A DNA stretch of 63,206 nucleotides from Bacteroidales bacterium. GTDB taxonomy: Bacteria; Bacteroidota; Bacteroidia; Bacteroidales; VadinHA17. The DNA lies in the NCBI GenBank assembly GCA_017882305.1, contig JADGPU010000006.1:1-63206 (forward strand). Direction: 5' to 3'. A program made the position numbers and the translations under genes. Of the stretch, positions 46,499 through 53,692 are shown one piece after another. Each line of letters begins with the position of its first letter. Position 1 is the stretch's first letter. The notes under the pieces are model-generated. The model was not told the origin of the DNA and did not search any database. It saw nothing but the letters and a program-made list of their open reading frames with translations.

Positions 46499-47266
46499 AT
46501 GGACGGCAATATATTATCTCCCAGAGAAATAAGAAGGTACGGCAAACAGATCATGATCCCTGAAATTGGGCTCCCGGGTCAGGAAAAGCTGAAACAGGCA
46601 AAAGTCCTTATTATTGGTGCCGGGGGATTAGGATGTCCTGTTCTTCAATATCTGACATCAGCAGGGGTAGGGAAAATAGGAATAGCAGAATTTGACACGG
46701 TTGATGAAACCAATCTTCAAAGGCAGGTATTATATGGGGCAAATGATGTAGGAAAACTTAAATCAATTATAGCAAAAAACCGTCTCGAATATTTAAACTC
46801 ATTTGTAGAGATAGAAGTATACAATCTAAGGTGTGACGCTTCAAATTCACTCAGGATTTTAAGAAAATATGATGTTATAGTTGATGCAACAGATAATCTC
46901 GACAGCAGATACATCATCAATGATGCCTGTGTCATTCTGGGTAAACCCATGGTTCATGGAGCAATCTACAAATATGAAGGTGTGATCTCTGTTTTTAATT
47001 ATAATGGAGGACCGACTTACAGATGTTATAATCCACAGGCAAAAAATGATGAATTTAAAAATCCTTTACCCTCCGGGGTGGGATTATTTGGCGTTCTTCC
47101 GGGAATAATAGGAACCTACCTTGCCAACGAAGTAATTAAGGTAATTACTGAAACGGGCGATATTCTAAGTGGAAAGATTCTGTTAATTAATATCTTAACT
47201 AATGCTTTTAATACGTTTTCTGTAGCAAATATCCCTGAGAATCATAATATTAAAAGTTTGGAATGA
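46499..47266 (+). CDS. ThiF/MoeB/HesA-type adenylyltransferase lacking zinc cysteines
   Basis: 255 residues. The nucleotide-binding GAGGLGCPVLQYL, the ETNLQRQVLY arginine region, KNRLEYLN and DATDNLDSRYIIND motifs of E1-like enzymes are intact. Such enzymes adenylate the C terminus of a ubiquitin-like sulfur carrier. The zinc-site CxxC of MoeB/ThiF is reduced to TYRC, the CAEAGV segment is replaced by PSGVG, and the C-terminal CxxC is missing. No ThiS/MoaD-like gene is adjacent, so the partner is unknown. Confidence 0.82.
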   Translation: MDGNILSPREIRRYGKQIMIPEIGLPGQEKLKQAKVLIIGAGGLGCPVLQYLTSAGVGKIGIAEFDTVDETNLQRQVLYGANDVGKLKSIIAKNRLEYLNSFVEIEVYNLRCDASNSLRILRKYDVIVDATDNLDSRYIINDACVILGKPMVHGAIYKYEGVISVFNYNGGPTYRCYNPQAKNDEFKNPLPSGVGLFGVLPGIIGTYLANEVIKVITETGDILSGKILLINILTNAFNTFSVANIPENHNIKSLE

Positions 47267-47286
47267 GTCAGAGTTTGTTAACTTTG
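47257..47286 (+). promoter_or_regulatory. Candidate promoter for AsmA-family gene
   Basis: TTTG at 47257-47260, an 18-base spacer and TAACTTTG at 47279-47286. This is one of the best-matching Bacteroidota promoters in the window, 44 bases before the ATG at 47331. The -33 element lies inside the end of the ThiF-like gene. Confidence 0.6.
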
Positions 47287-47330
47287 CTCCCCTGTAATTC
47301 CATTAGTGGACAGATATTTCTTTTATAAAA

Positions 47331-49928
47331 ATGAAGCTATTCCTTAAAATAGGGAAACTCTTTGCAATACTGATCCTCACAGTTTCAATTATTCTTCTTT
47401 CAGCCTCACTTCTGCTTAAAGATAATGTCGGATTTATAATACTGAGATCGCTCAATAAGAATCTCTCGACAAAGCTGGATGTGGGTTCATATAAGCTGTC
47501 GTTCCTAAGAAAATTCCCAAAAGCCTCCCTTGAACTTAAAGATGTGCTTGTTCATTCATCACCCGACTTCAATTCGCATGCATTTAAGGGAATCAATACC
47601 GATACGCTACTGTCGGCCCGTTATGTTTCATTGGAATTTAAAATAACGGATATCCTTAAAGGAATTTATACCATTGAAAGGATTGGTGCAAGATCAGGGA
47701 GGGCGAATTTTTTTACCGATACAACGGGCCATGTAAATTACAATATATCAGTAAAAAACAATTCTGCCAACAAAGAGGAAACTACGATTGATCTGAAACG
47801 AATTGATATTACTGATATATATGCTTATTATAACAGTCTGTCGGCTCATCTCATAATAGCCGGAGCAATTAAAAACGGCAAGCTGAAAAGCAGGATCACA
47901 GGTAATAATATCGATTTTACCGCAGGAACTGAAATTCAAATAAATCGTTTTCAGCTCTACAATTTCAGTATGGACAAACCTATCGTGGCTAAGCTTGATT
48001 TAAATCTCTTGAGCTCCAAAAGCGGAATACGGTTCAGAAAAGGCACAATAAATATTGATAATTATGATTTCGGAATTGAGGGGTTAGTCTCCTCTGATAA
48101 TAATCTGGATCTTGACATAACCGGTCATAATTTAGATATTGCAAAGATCCGTAATTACCTGCCTGAAAAGTATCTGAAGTCAGTCTCTGATTATGACCCT
48201 TCAGGGATAATAATTGTAAATAGTAAAATTAAAGGTCTGTTAAGCAGGACATCAAATCCACATATTGAAATTAACTGGCAACTCAGGAATGGGAAAATAT
48301 CTTATAGAAAATCTGATCTGACTTTTAAAAATCTTTCTTTCGCAGGACACTTATCAAATGGATCGAAAAACGGGTATAAGACGAGCTTTGTTTCAATTAC
48401 TGATTTTAAAGCAAAACTCGGATCTTCAGAATATACCGGAGCAGTAACTTTAAAAGATTTTAATAATCCCCTTATTGATCTTTCACTGAAAGGCAGAGTT
48501 TTCCCTGCCGAGGTGAAGGAGTTTTTCAATATTAAGCAAATTTCGGCAGCTGGGGGTTCTGTAGATCTCGATTTGAAGCTTATTAACTGTACCTGGTCAA
48601 ATAAGAGTTTATCTCTTAATGAATTTATTGATATGAAACCTGAATCCAGTCTGGATTTTAATTCATTGACTCTTGGGCTGAATAATAACAAGATTCTTTT
48701 CAGTAAGGTGATCGGGAATGTGACAATTCAAAATTCAATCAAGGCAAAAAAAATTCAATTCAACTACAAAGGGCAGAATATCAAAGTTGACGGGGAATTC
48801 AGGAATCTGGCCGAATGGCTTTCAGGAAGAACCGTAAGGATGACGGCAAAAGCTAATGTTGCTTTCGATAAACTAATTCCGGAAACTTTTTTTAAGGAAA
48901 GTCATGCTGCGGATAAATCAGATCGCAATCAAAATGCTGTTACTTTGCCCAGAGACATTATACTTGACATAAATTTCCGAATTGACAGTTTGTCTTATAA
49001 AACTTTTTATTCATCCAAAATTGAAGGGACCCTGAATTGCCAGCCAGGGATATTGACTTTTAAATCATTAAAAATGAACTCATTAGATGGCATGATCTCA
49101 GGTACTTGTTTTTTTGTTCAGAATAATAATAAATCCATAATTTCAAAGGGTAGCTTTATCGTCACAAACATTGATGTAAATAAAGCCTTCACGACTTTTC
49201 ACAATTTCGGTCAAAGTTTCCTGAAAGCTGAGAATATAAAAGGCACACTATCCGGCTCTCTCTCGCTCCTGCTCCCAATGGATTCAGTGTTGAACTATAA
49301 TATAAAGACGCTGACCGCTGAAGGGAAATACCACCTTGTCAACGGAGCACTTATCAATTTTGATCCGGTCAAACAGCTCTCCTCATTTATTGAACTCTCA
49401 GAACTGGAAAAAATAAGTTTTGAACAGCTTGATAATGACTTTTTTATAAAAAATAATTGGCTGTATATCCCCCAGATGGAGGTTAAATCCTCTGCCGCCG
49501 ACTTATCTGTAAACGGGAAGCATAGTTTTGATAACGACTATGAATATCATGTTAAAATACTGTTATCCGAAATCCTGTCTAAGAAAAGAATAAAAAACAA
49601 AAGTAATGTAACCGAATTCGGTGTTGTGGAAGATGATGGACTTGGCCGCACCTCCCTGCTGTTGAAAATTATAGGTAAAGGGGATAAGGCTAAAGTAGGA
49701 TATGACATGAAAGCTGCTGGTACGCAAGTAAAAAATGACATTAAAAAGGAGAGGAACTCACTCAAGACAATTCTGAACCAGGAATATGGATGGTATAAGA
49801 ATGATTCTACACTAAATCAGAAACCTCCGGAGAAGAAATCCCGGTTCAGGATTAGATGGGAAGATGGCGATACGGTAAAGACAACACCTGACCCTCCGGC
49901 TGTAAAAAACCCTGTAAAGAAGAAATAA
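47331..49928 (+). CDS. AsmA-family envelope protein
   Basis: 865 residues. One N-terminal membrane helix (KLFAILILTVSIILLSASLLL) anchors a very long beta-rich periplasmic body typical of AsmA/TamB-like proteins, with an N-terminal FLRKFPKASLELKDVLVHS motif and a C-terminal AsmA_2-like part (about 600-790; AEGKYHLVNGALINFDPVKQLSSFIELSEL). The tail is basic and Pro-rich. These proteins form hydrophobic grooves for lipid movement between membranes. It is monocistronic by spacing. Confidence 0.85.
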   Translation: MKLFLKIGKLFAILILTVSIILLSASLLLKDNVGFIILRSLNKNLSTKLDVGSYKLSFLRKFPKASLELKDVLVHSSPDFNSHAFKGINTDTLLSARYVSLEFKITDILKGIYTIERIGARSGRANFFTDTTGHVNYNISVKNNSANKEETTIDLKRIDITDIYAYYNSLSAHLIIAGAIKNGKLKSRITGNNIDFTAGTEIQINRFQLYNFSMDKPIVAKLDLNLLSSKSGIRFRKGTINIDNYDFGIEGLVSSDNNLDLDITGHNLDIAKIRNYLPEKYLKSVSDYDPSGIIIVNSKIKGLLSRTSNPHIEINWQLRNGKISYRKSDLTFKNLSFAGHLSNGSKNGYKTSFVSITDFKAKLGSSEYTGAVTLKDFNNPLIDLSLKGRVFPAEVKEFFNIKQISAAGGSVDLDLKLINCTWSNKSLSLNEFIDMKPESSLDFNSLTLGLNNNKILFSKVIGNVTIQNSIKAKKIQFNYKGQNIKVDGEFRNLAEWLSGRTVRMTAKANVAFDKLIPETFFKESHAADKSDRNQNAVTLPRDIILDINFRIDSLSYKTFYSSKIEGTLNCQPGILTFKSLKMNSLDGMISGTCFFVQNNNKSIISKGSFIVTNIDVNKAFTTFHNFGQSFLKAENIKGTLSGSLSLLLPMDSVLNYNIKTLTAEGKYHLVNGALINFDPVKQLSSFIELSELEKISFEQLDNDFFIKNNWLYIPQMEVKSSAADLSVNGKHSFDNDYEYHVKILLSEILSKKRIKNKSNVTEFGVVEDDGLGRTSLLLKIIGKGDKAKVGYDMKAAGTQVKNDIKKERNSLKTILNQEYGWYKNDSTLNQKPPEKKSRFRIRWEDGDTVKTTPDPPAVKNPVKKK

Positions 49929-49966
49929 TAAAATAACGCAGGTTTCTAAGATCAAATTAGCATATG

Positions 49967-50010
49967 ACCCCTTTCCTAATCTTCCCCCTTGGGGAAACAG
50001 GAAAGAGGGT
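49967..50010. repeat. Long imperfect inverted repeat after the AsmA gene
   Basis: Outer arms ACCCCTTTCCT and AGGAAAGAGGGT with an inner CCCC-TT-GGGG hairpin. It lies 38 bases after the AsmA stop and 56 bases before the kinase start. No T-tract follows, so it is not a standard terminator. It may belong to the C-rich element family. Confidence 0.55.
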
Positions 50011-50066
50011 AAATTGGAATTTTAGGATTAATTTTATTTGTAATATAATATCTCAAATTCAGGCTA

Positions 50067-51224
50067 TTGAAAATTTTTGGTCATAAAACTTTCTGGAAGT
50101 TGTTTTTACTTCTTCTTGTAGTACTCATAGGAATGGGTTCTCTCATTTATACTGAAACCCTTGTTACGAAACTGAAGGTAGAGGAGAGAAAAAGCGTGGA
50201 GTTGTGGGCTGAAGCTGAAAGGCTTATTATACTTTCCGATTCGAGTCAGAATGTTGATTTCCCCTATTCAATAATTGATAATAATAATACTGTACCTGTA
50301 ATTCTTACTGATGAATCTGACAATATCATATCTGCAAGAAATTTCAATCCGGAAAAGGTTAAGGATACAAAATATATGATAAAGACCCTTAAAAAAATCA
50401 AGGAGAAAAATGAACCGATAAATATCAAACTGGAAAATGGTCACTTTAACCTTATTTACTATAAGGACAGTATTATACTTACAATGTTGATATATTACCC
50501 TTATACACAACTGGGAATAATTATCTTTTTTATTTTTGTCTCTTACCTGGCATTCCGTTCTTCCCGAAAAGCTGAGCAAAACCAGGTCTGGGTGGGGATG
50601 TCGAAGGAGACTGCCCATCAACTTGGTACTCCGACATCATCACTTGCCGGTTGGATAGAAGTATTACAACAAAAGTACCCCGAAATATCAATTACCAGAG
50701 AACTTGCCCTTGATGTTGAAAGACTTGAAAAAGTAACTGAAAGGTTTTCCAGGATCGGTTCAAAACCTTCACTTATAAGCGATAATGTTACTGAAATAAT
50801 TTCACGGACCGTTGACTATTTGAAATTAAGAACATCATCGAAGGTTAAAATAATTATTGATTATAATCCGGATAAAGAGATTAAGGTACCGCTAAATTCC
50901 GCCCTGTTTGAGTGGGTCATTGAAAATGTTCTTAAAAACGCAGTTGACTCAATGGAGGGGAATGGAGATATAACTGTGCGTATCTCAGAAACCGAAAAGC
51001 AAGCATTGATTGATATATCAGATACCGGAAAGGGAATTCCAAAATCAGCTTTTAATAAAATTTTTAATCCCGGTTTCACAACCAAACAAAGAGGCTGGGG
51101 TTTGGGTCTTTCGCTGGCAAAAAGGATAATTGAGGAATATCATAATGGTAAGATCTTTGTAAGACATTCGGAGGTAGGTAAGGGTTCATGCATCAGAATT
51201 GTAATGACCAAGGCTAAATTCTAA
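50067..51224 (+). CDS. Membrane sensor histidine kinase
   Basis: 385 residues starting at TTG (50067); there is no nearby in-frame ATG before conserved sequence. Two membrane helices (about 9-28 and 145-165) flank a periplasmic sensor segment. The dimerisation helix has MSKETAHQLGTPTSSLAGWI with the phosphoacceptor His, and the ATPase domain has NVLKNAVDSMEG, DTGKGIPK and GWGLGLSLAKRIIEEYHNG. No regulator gene is adjacent; the U32 gene follows by 21 bases. The stimulus is unknown. Confidence 0.88.
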   Translation: MKIFGHKTFWKLFLLLLVVLIGMGSLIYTETLVTKLKVEERKSVELWAEAERLIILSDSSQNVDFPYSIIDNNNTVPVILTDESDNIISARNFNPEKVKDTKYMIKTLKKIKEKNEPINIKLENGHFNLIYYKDSIILTMLIYYPYTQLGIIIFFIFVSYLAFRSSRKAEQNQVWVGMSKETAHQLGTPTSSLAGWIEVLQQKYPEISITRELALDVERLEKVTERFSRIGSKPSLISDNVTEIISRTVDYLKLRTSSKVKIIIDYNPDKEIKVPLNSALFEWVIENVLKNAVDSMEGNGDITVRISETEKQALIDISDTGKGIPKSAFNKIFNPGFTTKQRGWGLGLSLAKRIIEEYHNGKIFVRHSEVGKGSCIRIVMTKAKF

Positions 51225-51245
51225 TTGCTATATTTGCAGCCCATT

Positions 51246-52523
51246 ATGAAGAGAAATGATATTGAGATTATGGCCCCTGCGGGATCCTATGAATCACTTA
51301 TGGCTGCGATTCAGGGGGGCGCCGACTCTGTTTATTTCGGAGTTGAACAACTCAATATGCGGGCTGCCTCATCAAATAATTTCACAATTGACGACCTCCG
51401 GACTATTGTCTCAATCTGCAAAACAAACGGGCTTAAAAGCTATCTGACAGTAAACGTGGTTGTTTATGACCATGAAATTGAACAGATGCACAGGATAATC
51501 GATGCAGCAGTTGAGAGTGGTATTACTGCTGTTATAGCTTCCGATCTCTCGGTAATTAATTATTCTTTTGCTGCAGGAATTGAGATTCATCTTTCAACAC
51601 AGTTGAATATCACAAATATTGAGGCATTGAAATTCTATGCTCAATGGGCTGATGTTGTAGTTTTAGCCCGCGAATTGAATCTTGATCAGGTAACACATAT
51701 TTACAATAGTATCAGAGGCCAGAATATTAAAGGTCCAAAGGGTGATCTGATTAAGATCGAAATGTTTGCTCATGGTGCTCTTTGTATGGCTATTTCAGGT
51801 AAGTGCTATCTAAGCCTTCATGAAAACAATAAGTCTGCAAACAGGGGAGAATGCTACCAGACTTGTCGCAAATCCTATATTGCCACCAGTACGGAATCGG
51901 GTTATGAGCTTGAGATTAATAATGAATATATTATGTCTCCAAAAGATCTCTGCACAATCGGATTTCTCGATAAAATGATTGATGCAGGCGTCAGGGTCCT
52001 AAAGATTGAAGGAAGAGCGCGGTCAGCAGAATATGTCAGAGAAGTATCTTCATGCTATAGTGAGGCTGTAAATGCCATGGAAAACGGAACATATAATAAA
52101 GAGAAAACGGAGGCCTGGAGGAGCAGACTTTCGACAGTTTTTAACAGGGGATTCTGGGATGGTTATTATCTCGGCCAGACAATGGGAGAATGGAACACAA
52201 ATTATGGTTCCAGTGCTACAAAAAGAAAGATTTATCTTGGAAAGATTACAAATTATTTTACAAAACTTAATGTTGCCGAAATCAAACTCGAAAACGGGAA
52301 TCTGAATAAAGGGGATACAATTCTTATTACTGGTCCTACTACCGGTGTTATTGAATATCAAGTTGATGAGATCCGTGTTGACCTTAAGGTGACAGAGAAA
52401 GCATTAAAAGGAGAATTGTGTTCAATTAAAAACCCTGAATATCTCAGAAGATCCGACAAGGTCTATAAGTGGGTCGATTCTAAAGAGATTACCACCCTCG
52501 GGGGCAAATTAAGTCCATTTTAA
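51246..52523 (+). CDS. Peptidase U32-family protein, tRNA hydroxylation (TrhP/YegQ-like)
   Basis: 425 residues from ATG 51246; a TTG seven codons upstream abuts the kinase stop and is less likely. Family landmarks are MAPAGSYESLMAAIQGGADSVYFG, HLSTQLNITN, FAHGALCMAISGKCYLS and the CYQTCRK cysteines. In E. coli the U32 protein YegQ (TrhP) makes 5-hydroxyuridine at tRNA position 34, while RlhA acts on 23S rRNA; length and the C-terminal beta domain favour the TrhP type. Its end overlaps the convergent mnmH gene by 15 bases. Confidence 0.87.
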   Translation: MKRNDIEIMAPAGSYESLMAAIQGGADSVYFGVEQLNMRAASSNNFTIDDLRTIVSICKTNGLKSYLTVNVVVYDHEIEQMHRIIDAAVESGITAVIASDLSVINYSFAAGIEIHLSTQLNITNIEALKFYAQWADVVVLARELNLDQVTHIYNSIRGQNIKGPKGDLIKIEMFAHGALCMAISGKCYLSLHENNKSANRGECYQTCRKSYIATSTESGYELEINNEYIMSPKDLCTIGFLDKMIDAGVRVLKIEGRARSAEYVREVSSCYSEAVNAMENGTYNKEKTEAWRSRLSTVFNRGFWDGYYLGQTMGEWNTNYGSSATKRKIYLGKITNYFTKLNVAEIKLENGNLNKGDTILITGPTTGVIEYQVDEIRVDLKVTEKALKGELCSIKNPEYLRRSDKVYKWVDSKEITTLGGKLSPF

Positions 52524-53546
52524 AGTCTTTGACACTTCCAGTATCTTCAGGGCATTGGATTCAATCTCATCAGTATCAGTATTAATATAAATTATGTTTT
52601 TGTTGTTCTTCTTCTTTAATCCAAACATATATGCCTTGTCGTAATAATAAAGAACTATTTCGATTGCCTTTGCAAAATCCCCTGTCTCAACTGCATTGAT
52701 TGCATCTCTTGTTTTATTACCGCCAAGTCGCTTACTTATCTTTAAAACAGATGCATTAAGAGATTCCGGCGGGTAAGTTGAATACTCTTCCATAAGCCGG
52801 GGAAGTCTCGTCCTGACATCCATCACAAGTACGATTGATGGGGTTTCCTGCATATTAAGATAAAAAGTGTCAGGCATAAATACTGAACCTATATTCTGGC
52901 TTTCATCCTCGACCCAAAATGGGAATTCACTATCCAGCTTCTTCCAGTCATTAAAAAGCAGATTTGCGAATTGTTCAGTCGTCGGTTGAGGGGGCTGTCC
53001 TAAAGCTCCAAAAGCAGAGCCTTTGTGGTTTGCAAGCCGCTCAAGATCAAGGACCTGTTCCCCTGACGACTTAAGATACCTGAGAATATGAGTTTTACCG
53101 CTTCCTGTCATTCCTCCGAGTACTATTATTTTTCTTTTCTCAGAAAGACTTTCTAAAATATACCGGCGATATGACTTATATCCTCCATCCAATACTTTAA
53201 CCTCGACATCACCTAATGAAAAGAGCCAGGTCATTGCTTCCGATCTCATACCTCCCCTCCAGCAATGAACCAGAAGGTTTCCGTTATTGGAGATCTTAAG
53301 ACCTTGTTCCAGTTTGGAAACGAGAAGAGGGCCTGCGTGTTTAAGCCCCTCAATAATTGCAGGCAACCTGCCCTCTTTTTTAAATTTTGTCCCAACTGCT
53401 TCCCTCTCTTTATCATCAAAGAGAGGAATATTGACTGCTCCTGGAATATGACCAAATTTAAATTCAGAAGGAGATCTTACATCTGCAATTTGAATGGTCT
53501 CTGAAAGTTTAAGGAACTTTATTATATCAATTTTCTGAGCCGTCAT
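52509..53546 (-). CDS. mnmH: tRNA 2-selenouridine synthase (SelU)
   Basis: 345 residues. N-terminal rhodanese domain (about 1-125) with active Cys in LLVHCWRGGMRS and a DVRSPSEFKFGHIPGAVNIP entry; C-terminal P-loop domain (about 140-345) with GGMTGSGKT and LANHKGSAFG. It replaces sulfur with selenium in 2-thiouridine at tRNA wobble position 34, via a geranylated intermediate. The gene implies that the organism makes selenophosphate, but no selD is in the window. It overlaps the U32 gene tail to tail by 15 bases. Confidence 0.92.
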   Translation of the reverse strand: MTAQKIDIIKFLKLSETIQIADVRSPSEFKFGHIPGAVNIPLFDDKEREAVGTKFKKEGRLPAIIEGLKHAGPLLVSKLEQGLKISNNGNLLVHCWRGGMRSEAMTWLFSLGDVEVKVLDGGYKSYRRYILESLSEKRKIIVLGGMTGSGKTHILRYLKSSGEQVLDLERLANHKGSAFGALGQPPQPTTEQFANLLFNDWKKLDSEFPFWVEDESQNIGSVFMPDTFYLNMQETPSIVLVMDVRTRLPRLMEEYSTYPPESLNASVLKISKRLGGNKTRDAINAVETGDFAKAIEIVLYYYDKAYMFGLKKKNNKNIIYINTDTDEIESNALKILEVSKTLKWT

Positions 53547-53568
53547 GATTTTATTCTGGTAAAGTATT

Positions 53569-53664
53569 CCTTTGTGTTACTTTGTGCAATACTTTGTGTT
53601 GCTTGGTGGTTAATTTTATTTCTACCACAAAGGGGCACAAAGATTATCACGAAGGTTCACAAAG
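53569..53664. repeat. CACAAAG-type inverted intergenic element, copy B
   Basis: Left arm CCTTTGTGTTACTTTGTG and TTGGTGGTTAA, right arm CTACCACAAAGG, GCACAAAG and GGTTCACAAAG. The same order and spacing are seen at 4336-4423. It lies between mnmH and the hybrid kinase-like gene. Confidence 0.65.
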
Positions 53665-53692
53665 GATTTTAAATAGCCAATGCTCAAAACAT

